A DNA stretch of 46,946 nt from Acidobacteriota bacterium (GCA_020350445.1 CP070717.1:4144902-4191847), one strand, 5' to 3'. Positions 1 to 8,950 are shown, counted from the stretch's first letter. The notes: a model not told the origin generated them from the letters alone. Program-made: numbers and translations.

Positions 1-1140
1 ATGCGGATCGCCCAGGGTGATGCCGGTCAACTGAGCCTCGACATCCGGGGATATGACTTGACCGAGAGTTATAGGGTAGCAGTCGAACTGAAGCGGGTCA
101 TGGAGACAACCGAGGGGATCTCGGATGCTCAGATTGACCGCACAACGGGACGTCCGGAAAGCCGGATCTTCATCGATCGTGAGAAAGTTGCTTCGATGGG
201 ACTTTCGGTGTCAGAGATTGCAACAACGATCCGGACAGCGCTGGGAGGAACGACGGCCAGTTACTTCAGGGAAAAGGGAGACGAGTACGACATTCGGGTC
301 CGTTTTCAAGAGAATGACCGGCTGGCTTCAAACGACGTCCTGGCAATCCCCGTGCAGACTCCGGGCGGACAGGTAGTGCCTTTGCAGGCACTGGTGCACT
401 TCACTCGGAGCGAGGGCCCCACGGCGATCACTCGGAGGGATCAGCAGAGGATCGTGACGGTCTCCGGAAACCTGACCGGTTCACGGGATATGGGTTCAAT
501 CGTCAATGATCTGCAGGGGCGCATTCGGGACATCGAGCTTCCGGCCGAGACAGCGATCATCTTTTCTGGCGACTGGGAAGATCAGCAGGAGGCCTTCCTG
601 TTCCTCAGGTTGGGATTCGTGCTGGCAATTGCGCTGGTTTACCTGGTGATGGCGGCCCAGTTCGAATCATTCAAGTACCCGTTCCTGATCATGTTCTCCC
701 TTCCGCTGGCTTCGGTTGGAGTAATCGTCGCTCTCTTCGTGACCCATACGACTTTCAATATGCAGGCCTTTATCGGCGTCATCATGCTCGTCGGTATTGC
801 CGTCAACAACGCCATCGTCCTGGTGGATTACGTCTTGCAGCTATACCGGTTGCACGGATTGAGTCTCGTCGATTCCCTCATCACAGGTGGACGGCGGCGT
901 CTTCGTCCGATCCTGATGACTACCTTGACAACTGTTCTCGGCCTCCTTCCGATGGCTCTGGGAATTGGAGAGGGTGCTGAACTGCAGTCCCCAATGGCTC
1001 GAGTGCTGATTGGCGGGCTGATCTCATCTACCTTCATCACTCTGTTCTTGATCCCCACCCTTTTCTACATGATGGAGGCAAAGAGGGTCCGGGAATCACA
1101 AGCGGAACTCGCCGCACAGGTAGAACCGGCACTCGGTTAG
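1..1140 (+). CDS. RND (HAE1-type) efflux permease, C-terminal part
   Basis: This is the 3' portion of an inner-membrane RND drug/solute efflux permease of the AcrB/MexB type. It uses the proton gradient to push substrates out through a periplasmic adaptor and an outer-membrane channel. The 379 visible residues cover the second periplasmic porter region (about 1-195) and the last block of membrane helices (about 198-365). Family signatures include VMAAQFESF, the GIAVNNAIVLVDY stretch and RLRPILMTTLTT. A full-length member has about 1,040 residues, so roughly 660 are missing beyond the left edge. The ATG at base 1 is an internal Met, not a start. Adaptor and channel genes would be expected further left. 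It converges on the large subtilase gene across a hairpin. Confidence 0.93.
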   Translation: MRIAQGDAGQLSLDIRGYDLTESYRVAVELKRVMETTEGISDAQIDRTTGRPESRIFIDREKVASMGLSVSEIATTIRTALGGTTASYFREKGDEYDIRVRFQENDRLASNDVLAIPVQTPGGQVVPLQALVHFTRSEGPTAITRRDQQRIVTVSGNLTGSRDMGSIVNDLQGRIRDIELPAETAIIFSGDWEDQQEAFLFLRLGFVLAIALVYLVMAAQFESFKYPFLIMFSLPLASVGVIVALFVTHTTFNMQAFIGVIMLVGIAVNNAIVLVDYVLQLYRLHGLSLVDSLITGGRRRLRPILMTTLTTVLGLLPMALGIGEGAELQSPMARVLIGGLISSTFITLFLIPTLFYMMEAKRVRESQAELAAQVEPALG

Positions 1141-1146
1141 GGATTC

Positions 1147-1179
1147 GGGCCTTCGACCCCCCCCCCGGTTCGAAGGCCC
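1147..1179. terminator. Hairpin between convergent genes
   Basis: A perfect 10-bp inverted repeat, GGGCCTTCGA (1147-1156) with TCGAAGGCCC (1170-1179), encloses a 13-nt loop that starts with ten C residues. It starts 6 bp after the RND stop and lies before the end of the opposing protease gene, the usual place for a shared terminator. The T-run is weak on both sides. The C10 homopolymer could be an assembly weak point but lies outside genes. Confidence 0.55.
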
Positions 1180-1220
1180 TTCCATCCTGGACTCGCCTGA
1201 TGTCAGGCAATCCTCGGCGC

Positions 1221-4200
1221 CTACTGGCCTCGTTTCCTCGAAAACAGAGTCGAGAGCCATTCAAGATCGACGGTTTCCCGTTGAATTTTGAAACTGTGGC
1301 GGCGTTCTGAAGATGCCACTGACTGGGAGCCTGACGTCAATAATCCGATGGAGAAGTTGACGGGGTTCCTGTCTTTGCTTGCCTCTATCCGTAGTAGTTC
1401 CGGATCAGAAAAGAGAGGGAAGAACCCGCAGTAGTCATCGATATCGCAGATGTAACCATCCTGGTTACTGTCCGTTCCAGCAATGACTACATACTCTCCC
1501 GTCGGAGTCGGAGGCATCTCATAGACGAGGTCGTTGGAGGTTGTTGTCGTTGCCTGTGTCAGAACGTCAATGGTCCTGGGATCGACCGAAAAAACGAAAA
1601 CAGTGCCGATATCCACCTCTTCAGGAGTCCCAACCTTCATCAGCACGACGATCTGAGTATTCCCACCATTCGAGGTAATTCCGATCGTTCCCCGATAATC
1701 CCCGTCGGGCAGGCCCTGTCGGTTGACTTCGACCAGCAGCGTCGTCGATCCCGAGAACTGAGGAATCAGCCATCCACCATCGTCGGTTGTGTCATAGGTG
1801 ATGGGGTCAATCCAGAGAGTTCCGCCTCCGCCGTTGGAAAGCGTGACAGTCATGCGGGTTGTCTCGAGGCCGAAGTTGAGCTGTTCTGTTGAAATGACCA
1901 GTTTCGGGGCTTGCGCCCCCTGCCCTCCGACTGCCTTCAGGGCGGCGACGGGATCGACCAGCCCATAGCCGAACTGATCGTCGCGTCCGGGATCTCCCAG
2001 GTCCAGTGCCGTTGTCCTGAGGATGTTGACAACTTGGGCGGGCGTTAAACCCGGTTGGATCGAGAGCATGAGCGAGACGATCCCCGCAACATGGGGGCTG
2101 GCCATGGATGTCCCGTTGAGGAACCGAAAGTTCGGCTCATTGTTCGCTTCATTCCAAGAGAGGCTGAGAACTCCATCCGAGTAGGTGTCCCCGTTGAGAT
2201 CCTGCATGACATCTCCTCCCGGGGCGACAACATCGATCCTGGCGCCATAATTCGAGTACCGGGCGAGTTGTCCAGCGAGGTCAATCGCTCCGACCTTGAT
2301 CACACCGGGGAATTCAGCCGGGTAGTTGGGCTCGTCGGATGAATTGTTCCCGGCTGATGCAACGACGATTGTGTTCTGTGCCAGAGCGGCAGAGACGGCT
2401 TCGTGCTCGACCTGACTGGGCTGAGGAGCTCCCAGGCTCAGATTGATCACACGGGCAGGCCGCGAAGGTAGACGCCCACTGCTGTTCGGCAGTCCCGCGG
2501 CATAGTAGATCGCCTGGGCAATATCGAAACTGCCCCCTCGGCCGTTTGCCCCAAGAACCCGGAGAGCCATGATCCTGCAGTTCCAGTCGATACCTGCGAC
2601 CCCTCCGCGGTTGTTGGTGACTGCGCCGATCGTGCCAGCAACGTGAGTTCCATGGAAGGAGCTGGTCTTCTTCTCGGGGTCCGTTCCCGGATCGTGTGGA
2701 TTTGGATCGATGCCGTTTCCGTCGAGGGCCCGCTGAGGATCGGAGATGAAGTCGTAGCCGTCATTGCTCAGTCTGGACGCAAGGTCGGGGTGATCTGTCC
2801 GGACGCCTGTATCGATTACTGCAACCGTGATTCCAGCTGAGCCTGTCGTAATATCCCAGGCTTCTTCCATCTTGATCGTCTTGTAGTGCCACTGGAGGTC
2901 GAGGTAGGGGTCATCTGGAGCAGCATCGGCGTGAACGACATAGTTGGGTTCAGCGTAAAGGACTTCCGAACGCCGGTTCAGTGCCTCGATGAGAGCGAGT
3001 GTGCGCTGTTTTAGTACAAGGCCATCTGAAGGTCCCCCGGAGTCCAATGGGGCGGCGCCGGAGTCCTTGCCTGCCTCCATGAGAAAAAGACCCGCTGGTG
3101 CTGAAACGAGAGGATCAAGCTCAAGACTTTGAGCCACATCCATTGCCTGTTTCGAACTTGTCTGGGGATGAAACTGGACGACGATTTCACCCGGAAAAAA
3201 CGCGCTTTCGATTTTGAGGTCAATACCCTTCGCTCTGCTTGCCGGAAAAACGTTCGAGGCTGCCGAAGGCAAAGCAAAGTTGCTTCCACTGACGCTGAGC
3301 TTTCCAGAAAAGGTCCCATTCCCCCGTTGAGGAGGCACTGCCGCCAGGGCCAGGACTTCACCCTTCGGCGCATAACCGAAGAGTTCGAATGTGAATATCC
3401 CGATGTCCGATTTGACGAGGACGAACCCTCCAACCTGGGGATCCAAATCGGGAATGATCTGGGACAGGACCTGTGGCCTGTGTTCAAACGGTTCGAGGGT
3501 GAACGAGGCGGAACCCGTCTTGGTTCCCGTGATTCCGTAGACCTCAATCTGAACATTCGCGGTATCGTTTGAGATGTTGACAAAGGTCAGTCCCGTGAAA
3601 TAGCCGAATCCATCGGCGACATGAGAGAAGACCACGTCGGTCACGGGAGACTTCTGCAGTTCGACCGACGATAGATAGGTCCCGGAAAGTCCGCCGAAGG
3701 AAATCGTCCCGAGAATTCCTGTGATGCTGCTGTCGACACGCAGCCAGCCAACAAAGTCGGTCGGAAGGTCCAGGAGCGATCCAGCACTCTCCTTTAGCAG
3801 GGTATTCGAGCGCAGCTGCAAATCCTTCTCGGCAGTGATGACCGATTTGCCTGCGACCATTCGGTAGGCGGTAAGTTTGACGGAGGCCGGACTGCTGGTT
3901 GGATTCAGGAGGGTGACTTCTGACGTCATCCCGAAACCCTCAACCAACTGGGGGCCAAAAAGCGAGAAGACCAGGTCCCGCGCCGTTGAAGTGAATGGGA
4001 TTGCGTTCCGGCTCGCAGTGTACTGTGCATTTCCAAACGATTCGTAGCCGACCAGTCCCCTCGTTGCCGTTGCCTTGATGAAGCTCTTGGCGGGGATGCC
4101 TGAGCCGAAAAGCTCCTCGACTCGTGCGGAGTAGCGTCCCCCGTCTGGCGGGATGAAAACCGTTCTCGTGGAAAGAGGAGCACCGCCCGCCGGGCCGTAC

Positions 4201-4769
4201 AGCTCGAGCTGTACGGGAACCGGGGAATCGTGGAAGGCAACCAGTTGGATAGTGGTGTATTCTCCCGGACCGGTCAGGATTTCGGGGAAGAGGACGCTTC
4301 CTGAAAAGGCCGGACCGACAACTGCTGCCTCGGCACCATCGATTCCGTCAATCCTCCTCAGTCCCGGTGTCCCCGTGAGGCTCAGGAAGAAGCCAACAAC
4401 GCTGATATTGGAGCTCTCGAGAAAGATCCACGCATCCACTTCGTCAGCACTGGAGAAATAACTCGGGAAGAGTTCCGTCAAGTTTCTGGCAAGTTGACTG
4501 TACGGTGCAATCGGGAGCTCCCTGGCGTCAAGAATCGTACCGTCATCTGCTACCAGGTAGAGGATTGTCTGGGCTGGATCGGAAGTTGGGTTCGCGACTG
4601 CAACCCCTGTTAACTCAGAAGTTCCCTGAACGACCTTGGGGAATACGAGATAGAGAGGAGAAGCTGCATTGAGTAGCCCACCGCAGCAGCAAAGAACCAG
4701 TAAGAGGGTGGTGAGCCGCTGAGCGATACGACCGAGGCACGAAGTGGCGGGATGTGCGATAGAAGACAT
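1221..4769 (-). CDS. Secreted subtilisin-like (S8) serine protease with four N-terminal repeats
   Basis: Large exported serine endopeptidase of 1182 residues. A signal peptide spans about 1-36 (hydrophobic LLLVLCCCGGLL). Residues 47-465 hold four repeats of roughly 85 residues (47-130, 166-246, 275-359, 384-465). Residues about 525-620 resemble an I9-like propeptide and end in AEPNYVVHAD. The S8 catalytic domain (about 630-960) carries Asp653 (VIDTG), His706 (HGTHVAGT) and Ser888 (GTSMASPH). A beta-rich C-terminal region (about 975-1182) includes an Asp-rich loop, DSNQDGYICDIDDYC, that may bind calcium. The start is supported by AAAGGGAG about 10 nt upstream. The catalytic domain shares an unusual insert with the smaller subtilase at 18104. 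The family assignment is firm; the substrate is unknown. Confidence 0.93.
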   Translation of the reverse strand: MSSIAHPATSCLGRIAQRLTTLLLVLCCCGGLLNAASPLYLVFPKVVQGTSELTGVAVANPTSDPAQTILYLVADDGTILDARELPIAPYSQLARNLTELFPSYFSSADEVDAWIFLESSNISVVGFFLSLTGTPGLRRIDGIDGAEAAVVGPAFSGSVLFPEILTGPGEYTTIQLVAFHDSPVPVQLELYGPAGGAPLSTRTVFIPPDGGRYSARVEELFGSGIPAKSFIKATATRGLVGYESFGNAQYTASRNAIPFTSTARDLVFSLFGPQLVEGFGMTSEVTLLNPTSSPASVKLTAYRMVAGKSVITAEKDLQLRSNTLLKESAGSLLDLPTDFVGWLRVDSSITGILGTISFGGLSGTYLSSVELQKSPVTDVVFSHVADGFGYFTGLTFVNISNDTANVQIEVYGITGTKTGSASFTLEPFEHRPQVLSQIIPDLDPQVGGFVLVKSDIGIFTFELFGYAPKGEVLALAAVPPQRGNGTFSGKLSVSGSNFALPSAASNVFPASRAKGIDLKIESAFFPGEIVVQFHPQTSSKQAMDVAQSLELDPLVSAPAGLFLMEAGKDSGAAPLDSGGPSDGLVLKQRTLALIEALNRRSEVLYAEPNYVVHADAAPDDPYLDLQWHYKTIKMEEAWDITTGSAGITVAVIDTGVRTDHPDLASRLSNDGYDFISDPQRALDGNGIDPNPHDPGTDPEKKTSSFHGTHVAGTIGAVTNNRGGVAGIDWNCRIMALRVLGANGRGGSFDIAQAIYYAAGLPNSSGRLPSRPARVINLSLGAPQPSQVEHEAVSAALAQNTIVVASAGNNSSDEPNYPAEFPGVIKVGAIDLAGQLARYSNYGARIDVVAPGGDVMQDLNGDTYSDGVLSLSWNEANNEPNFRFLNGTSMASPHVAGIVSLMLSIQPGLTPAQVVNILRTTALDLGDPGRDDQFGYGLVDPVAALKAVGGQGAQAPKLVISTEQLNFGLETTRMTVTLSNGGGGTLWIDPITYDTTDDGGWLIPQFSGSTTLLVEVNRQGLPDGDYRGTIGITSNGGNTQIVVLMKVGTPEEVDIGTVFVFSVDPRTIDVLTQATTTTSNDLVYEMPPTPTGEYVVIAGTDSNQDGYICDIDDYCGFFPLFSDPELLRIEASKDRNPVNFSIGLLTSGSQSVASSERRHSFKIQRETVDLEWLSTLFSRKRGQ

Positions 4770-4979
4770 CAGCTGAACTCCCTTTTGGCTCAGAAAACGG
4801 CCGTTAAGAGGCCAATTCTTGACGGCAAAAAGCCAACATCCTTGCTCTTGCGAGTGTACGAGCTGCCTGAATGAATCGCAATACGTGGAATCAGTCGGTT
4901 ACGGATATTTCGTTGGCTGAACTTGAATCTCCCGCCTTTCCACTGCCTGCAGAGGTGTATGTTGTAATGACAGAAAGCA

Positions 4980-5429
4980 ATGGGCAAACAGGTGCAGGTT
5001 GTCGATGCCAGTTCGAAGTTGCGGTGGCTTGTTGCCGCCCTGATGCTGGTGCTCGTGGGTTTGGGGATTTGGGCCTCTCTGTACGTTGCAGCCGAAGTTG
5101 CCAAATTGGAGGGGCTGGCGGTCGATGAGCCAGAACGGGCGGTTCAGGAGATGGAGAGACTCCTGCGACTCGTCGGTCTTGCCCTCCTGATGACGACAGT
5201 TGTCCTGGCGGCGATTCTGGCTTATATCGCGTTTCGAACCCACAGGGCAGGGCAGTATCCGCCTCCTGGCGCCCTGGTTGTCAGGACCGTTACGGTGATC
5301 CGGGGAAGGAAGGCGACGCTCAGAGCATGGATCGGATACCTGTTGGCCGTATTGTTGTTGTCTTCAGGGGTCTTTCTGGCCTGGTTCTGCTTTAACCTGA
5401 TCGATTTTCTCGAGAGCGGGGGATGCTGA
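4980..5429 (+). CDS. Small predicted inner-membrane protein
   Basis: Not recognised as a named family. The 149-residue product has three likely membrane helices, at about 15-38, 62-86 and 116-141. The first two are joined by an acidic stretch (about 39-60) and the second and third by a basic loop (about 87-115). There is no cleavable signal peptide and no enzyme motif. It is divergent from the large protease gene, with a 210-bp gap holding no obvious strong promoter, and convergent with sodC. The ribosome-binding site is poor (GAAAG before ATG), so the start is tentative. The helix pattern supports a real gene. Confidence 0.65.
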   Translation: MGKQVQVVDASSKLRWLVAALMLVLVGLGIWASLYVAAEVAKLEGLAVDEPERAVQEMERLLRLVGLALLMTTVVLAAILAYIAFRTHRAGQYPPPGALVVRTVTVIRGRKATLRAWIGYLLAVLLLSSGVFLAWFCFNLIDFLESGGC

Positions 5430-5462
5430 ACAGCCAGTGTTTTGGCGAGGCTTCCTCTGGTC

Positions 5463-5504
5463 CTGTCCGAACACCTGGTCTCCTGGAGATCGATGCCCGG
5501 ACAG
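5463..5504. terminator. Possible hairpin between convergent genes
   Basis: CTGTCCG (5463-5469) and CGGACAG (5498-5504) form a perfect 7-bp dyad with a 28-nt loop. It lies between the ends of the membrane-protein gene and sodC. There is no clear T-run, so it is a weak candidate. Confidence 0.3.
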
Positions 5505-5526
5505 TACAGAATTCATACGAATGTGT

Positions 5527-6090
5527 TTACTCGATCACACCACAGGCGAGACGAGCACCAGCCGCTCCGGTCGGCTGTGACGTCAGGTCATCCTCGCTCG
5601 CATGGATAATGACCCCCCGTCCAACGATGTAGTTCGGATCTCCCTCGTTCAGGCTGAGGTAGTCCAGCATTGCATGGTATTCGGCAGTCCCGTCGTCTCC
5701 CGCGACCAGGTTGCCCAGATCGCCCACATGTTTGACTTCAGATCCAGGTCCTCCATGGTCGACCCCGGCCGGGTTGAAGTGTCCGCCGGCACTGGTTCCA
5801 TCGGGAGCACTGCAGTCACCATTTTCATGGATATGAAAGCCGTGACTGCCCGGCGTAAGTCCGGTGATCGAAGCCGAAACATGAATTCCGCCCTCCATTT
5901 GTTCAAAGGTCACGGTTCCTTCAACGCTGTTCCCTTCGGTGGGCGCCATTTGGGCAACAGCCTTTACCGGTTCAGGAGCCGGGGGCGCGGCCACCTCTTC
6001 GGCTGCTGGAGCCGCTTCTTCAGCTCCGCCGGCGCAAGCGATGAGAAGACTGATCAAAAGCAGAATAGATAAGTACGCGAATTTCTTCAT
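5527..6090 (-). CDS. sodC: Cu/Zn superoxide dismutase, lipoprotein
   Basis: Periplasmic, lipid-anchored enzyme that converts superoxide to oxygen and hydrogen peroxide. The N-terminus is a lipoprotein signal with lipobox LIAC and Cys19. An Ala/Glu/Pro-rich linker (about 20-47) precedes the SodC fold. All metal ligands can be placed: His86 and His88 (GFHIHENGDC), bridging His104 (GGHFNP), His112, His121, Asp124 (GDLGN) and His163 (VIIHASEDD). Cys93 and Cys183 (ARLACGVIE) form the expected disulfide, and Arg180 is the active-site arginine. GGGAGG lies upstream of the ATG. The gene appears monocistronic. The complete ligand set suggests an active enzyme protecting the envelope from extracytoplasmic superoxide. 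Confidence 0.95.
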   Translation of the reverse strand: MKKFAYLSILLLISLLIACAGGAEEAAPAAEEVAAPPAPEPVKAVAQMAPTEGNSVEGTVTFEQMEGGIHVSASITGLTPGSHGFHIHENGDCSAPDGTSAGGHFNPAGVDHGGPGSEVKHVGDLGNLVAGDDGTAEYHAMLDYLSLNEGDPNYIVGRGVIIHASEDDLTSQPTGAAGARLACGVIE

Positions 6091-6343
6091 CAGTGTTAAA
6101 CCCTCCCTTTCATAGACGCTTTATCTGTCGGGTGCAATCGGCTTTGAAGACTACGACCCGAGTGTCGAACTTGCCTTCATGTTAGCGGACATTACCTTTT
6201 AGATCGAGAGTATCTTGTCGAAAGGTTAGAAAGCTCCGCAGCGCTCAAACTGAATGACGGAAGGTGTTTAGGCGTAATTGACTCCAGGAGTTTAATAATG
6301 CAGGCTGCCTAAAAAGTCCGCATTCTAGACAAAAGGAGGGGAC

Positions 6344-7006
6344 ATGGAATATGAAATTGAAGGGAAGTTCGCGCAGATAGTACGTCTCGGTTTTTCGAAA
6401 GCCGACGAATGCTGGGCGAGTAAGGGCTCACTGACTGCTTATGATCCTGCGGTGAACTGGGAACTGAAGGTCCCGGGAGGGGTTGGAGGTGCGGCAAGAC
6501 GGGTCCTTTCGGGTGAAGGAGTCACCTTGACGCGGGTCCGGACAGTCGCGGATAACAGTGAGGCCATCCTGGCATCCAATGAACCGGGGAAGATTATTGA
6601 CTGGAATCTCGATGCAGGCCCTGTTCTCACGACCCGTGGATCGTTCGTCGGAGCCTACGGGCCAGCCGTCGATATCGATGTTATTGTTACCCGCCGAGCT
6701 GGGGCCGCCTTTTTTGGCGGAGCCGGCCTCTTCCTGCAGAAGATCTCAGGCCAGGGAGTTGTCTTCATTCACGGCGCCGGTGACTTCATTGAGTATGAGT
6801 TGGATCGTGGGCAGTCGATTATGGTGAGTACCGGCAATCTCGCGGCTTTTGCCGACTCCGTTGACTACGATATCCAGCGCGTAGGTGGAGTGCGGAGAGC
6901 CCTGTTCGGAGGAGAAGGTCTCTTCATGACGAAACTGACCGGACCCGGACGCGTTCTCCTCCAGTCGCTCAAGCGGATGAGCGGCTCTTCTGGACAGGCG
7001 ACATAA
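6344..7006 (+). CDS. AIM24 / TIGR00266 family protein
   Basis: A 220-residue protein of the AIM24 (DUF124) family, a beta-rich fold related to tryptophan RNA-binding attenuator-like domains. Its biochemical role in bacteria is not settled. The glycine-rich family pattern is visible: GGVGGAARRVLSGEG (about 45-59), RRAGAAFFGGAGLFLQKI (about 116-133), GVVFIHGAGDFIEYEL, and GGVRRALFGGEGLFMTK near the end. There is no signal peptide, so it is probably cytoplasmic. A strong Shine-Dalgarno (AAAGGAGGGG) precedes the ATG. A DUF4097-type gene follows 69 bp downstream on the same strand, possibly co-transcribed. The 253-bp gap upstream, toward sodC, shows no clear promoter. Confidence 0.88.
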   Translation: MEYEIEGKFAQIVRLGFSKADECWASKGSLTAYDPAVNWELKVPGGVGGAARRVLSGEGVTLTRVRTVADNSEAILASNEPGKIIDWNLDAGPVLTTRGSFVGAYGPAVDIDVIVTRRAGAAFFGGAGLFLQKISGQGVVFIHGAGDFIEYELDRGQSIMVSTGNLAAFADSVDYDIQRVGGVRRALFGGEGLFMTKLTGPGRVLLQSLKRMSGSSGQAT

Positions 7007-7075
7007 TCGGGTCCGAATTTGGATAAACCTTGTGACTTTCAATGGGGTCTTACCTGGAATAAAGGAGAAGATTCC

Positions 7076-7855
7076 ATGAAGAAGTTATCGAGAGTTGTTT
7101 TTCTTCTGGTCGCTGCGGTTCTGATCGCAGGCACCGCCTGGGGTGCTACTGAGGAGTTCAACTGGGAAGGTCAGATTATCCCGGGGCAGGCCATCGAGAT
7201 TAAGGGTGTCAATGGAGCGGTTCAGGCTTTCCCCAGTCAGACAGGCCAGGTTGAGGTTACAGCCGTGAAGACGGGAAGGAGTGACGATCCGGAGTCGGTA
7301 CGGATAGAGGTCGTTCCGCATGGGGAAGGCGTCACCATCTGTGCGGTCTATCCTGGCTCTCGGAACCGGTGCGAACCCGGAAATGGCGGGAACCTTGGGG
7401 CGAAGAGCAACGACGTGGAAGTGGATTTCACGGTGAAGGTTCCGTCCGGAGTGAACTTCATCGGCCGGACCGTAAACGGCAATGTCTCCGCGAGTGAGTT
7501 GGATGCCGATGGGACAGGGTATACGGTCAACGGCAATGTGGAGATATCGTGCAATGGCTTTGCCCGGGCCCGGACGGTGAACGGATCTGTATTCGCCTCG
7601 ATGAACTCAATGGATTGGGAAGACCAGCTCGAACTGGAAACGGTAAATGGCTCGGTCTCGGTGACTCTCCCCGCCGATGCGAGTGCGAACCTGAAGGCGA
7701 ATCTCCTGAACGGTGAGATTGATTCGGAGTTTCCCCTGACCGTCGAGGGAAAGTGGGGGCCGAAACACGCTGTAGCGACCCTGGGCTCAGGTGGTCCCGA
7801 ATTGGCCATCAAAACAGTCAACGGCAACATCAAACTGGTCAAGATGGCTCAGTGA
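7076..7855 (+). CDS. Exported DUF4097-type beta-solenoid protein
   Basis: Secreted or periplasmic protein of 259 residues with a DUF4097 (putative adhesin)-like parallel beta architecture. A signal peptide covers about 1-23 (VVFLLVAAVLIAGTAWGA). The start at 7076 is chosen because AAAGGAG lies 8-10 nt upstream and the signal peptide begins there; an in-frame start at 7019 would spoil it. The motif (T)VNG recurs at residues 45-47, 133-135, 151-153, 168-170, 190-192 and 248-250, with LNG at 211-213. The spacing of about 17-22 residues in the middle is consistent with solenoid rungs. Two cysteines (about 89 and 99) may pair. The function is unknown; it could be a surface structure or an envelope-stress partner. 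Confidence 0.8.
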   Translation: MKKLSRVVFLLVAAVLIAGTAWGATEEFNWEGQIIPGQAIEIKGVNGAVQAFPSQTGQVEVTAVKTGRSDDPESVRIEVVPHGEGVTICAVYPGSRNRCEPGNGGNLGAKSNDVEVDFTVKVPSGVNFIGRTVNGNVSASELDADGTGYTVNGNVEISCNGFARARTVNGSVFASMNSMDWEDQLELETVNGSVSVTLPADASANLKANLLNGEIDSEFPLTVEGKWGPKHAVATLGSGGPELAIKTVNGNIKLVKMAQ

Positions 7856-7873
7856 GATCGACTTGTCCTTCGA

Positions 7874-8323
7874 CTATGGATTGCGATCTGCTCGGATTGC
7901 TTCACAGGCATCTTTCACTGCGTTTCCAAGAGATGCAGTCGATCCCGAGTAGATCGCATCGCCGTCGTTGTCGAAGACAACAACCTTGTGATCCTTTCGA
8001 AAGAAGCTCTTCCCGCCTTCATGGTCCAGCATCAGGATAAAGTCGGCCCGATCCTTCTTCATCGTTACCGTGAACTCGGGACATCGCTCGTTGATCGTCT
8101 TGATGATCTCGGCTGTCTGCGGCCGGGCCCCTCCTGAAGTTCCGCCAAAGACGATGTCCTCTCCCCCGGCAAAGCCTCCGGACGTACTCCAGGAGTCGCT
8201 GTCGGTCACATAGATCCGGACTTCGTCTGCCTGCGGTGCGGAGAAGCCAGAGGCCAGTAAGAGCAGAGCCGCGGCGGCAGCCAGGTATCGACATGTTCTC
8301 CCTGGAGTTTCGATTGTCTTCAT
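7874..8323 (-). CDS. Small secreted protein of unknown function
   Basis: Not recognised. From the chosen ATG at 8323 the product has 149 residues with a signal peptide (CRYLAAAAALLLLASGFSA, about 10-28). The mature domain includes a Gly/Ser-rich segment, an alternating KKDRADFILMLDHEGG strand and KVVVFDNDGDAIYSGS. The pattern is compatible with a small alpha/beta domain. A GTG start at 8359 would add 12 residues before the signal peptide; neither start has a good ribosome-binding site. It converges on the DUF4097-type gene and is divergent from the cytochrome c gene. The shared 244-bp region contains a TGTTAC dyad. Confidence 0.65.
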   Translation of the reverse strand: MKTIETPGRTCRYLAAAAALLLLASGFSAPQADEVRIYVTDSDSWSTSGGFAGGEDIVFGGTSGGARPQTAEIIKTINERCPEFTVTMKKDRADFILMLDHEGGKSFFRKDHKVVVFDNDGDAIYSGSTASLGNAVKDACEAIRADRNP

Positions 8324-8464
8324 AAATAGTTGGACGGATGTGTGAATTGATTGGGTCACTCAGGTAAACTGTCTTTTGATATTTGAGGTGGCAATCAGCC
8401 AAGTTGAAGAGGTTTAACGGGTATTCCGAAATGGAGTGCCATAAGCCTGTGTATCTGTAATCGG

Positions 8465-8491
8465 ATGTTACTGAAATCAATTCTGTAACAT
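8465..8491. promoter_or_regulatory. 7-bp dyad, possible operator
   Basis: ATGTTAC (8465-8471) and GTAACAT (8485-8491) form a perfect inverted repeat with a 13-bp spacer. It sits in the divergent region between the small secreted protein gene and the cytochrome c gene and abuts a TTGACG hexamer (8492-8497). The geometry suits a dimeric regulator. The regulator is not identifiable. Confidence 0.4.
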
Positions 8492-8567
8492 TTGACGGAT
8501 ATAGCCATCTAACAAGTTGAGGACGTGATCGAGGTCGGTCCGATTCTCAAAAGAAGGAGAGGAATCA

Positions 8568-8942
8568 ATGAAACGAGTTTTGACAATTATCGGCTCCGCT
8601 GCCGTAGTTCTGGTAGTTCTGAGCCTGGTCTGGTCATTCCCAACTGCCAACCCTGTCGCAGCCCGCGAGGGGAGTGGAAGTGCAGATGCCGGCAAACAGG
8701 TTTTCCTGGATCAGAAATGTGACCTTTGCCACGACGTGTCGACGGCTGGTATCACCGCCAAGACGAAGTCTGCCGCAATGAAGGGCCCTGATCTGGTCAA
8801 CATCGCGACTGACGAAGCCGCCATAGCTGCCTACTTGAAGCAGGAATCCGAAATGAACGGGAAGAAGCACAAGAAGGCGATCAAGGGAAGCGACGATGAA
8901 ATCGCTTCGGTGGTTGCCTTTATCAAGGCTCAAACCAAGTAG
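8568..8942 (+). CDS. Class I cytochrome c, membrane-anchored or periplasmic
   Basis: Small monoheme cytochrome c of 124 residues, an electron carrier on the outer face of the inner membrane. The N-terminal hydrophobic segment (about 5-24) is a signal peptide or anchor. The heme-binding motif CDLCH is at residues 51-55. Met95 in QESEMNGKKHKKA is the likely distal ligand. The C-terminal helix DDEIASVVAFIKAQTK matches the family ending. The lysine-rich stretch near the distal ligand could serve partner docking. AGAAGGAGAGG lies just upstream of the ATG. No oxidase or reductase gene is nearby, so the redox partner is unknown. Confidence 0.9.
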   Translation: MKRVLTIIGSAAVVLVVLSLVWSFPTANPVAAREGSGSADAGKQVFLDQKCDLCHDVSTAGITAKTKSAAMKGPDLVNIATDEAAIAAYLKQESEMNGKKHKKAIKGSDDEIASVVAFIKAQTK

Positions 8943-8950
8943 ATTCTTTT

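Noticed and set aside
1157-1166. Run of ten C residues as a frameshift site
   Set aside because: It lies after the RND stop codon, in the loop of the terminator hairpin, so it affects no coding frame. It may only be an assembly length error.
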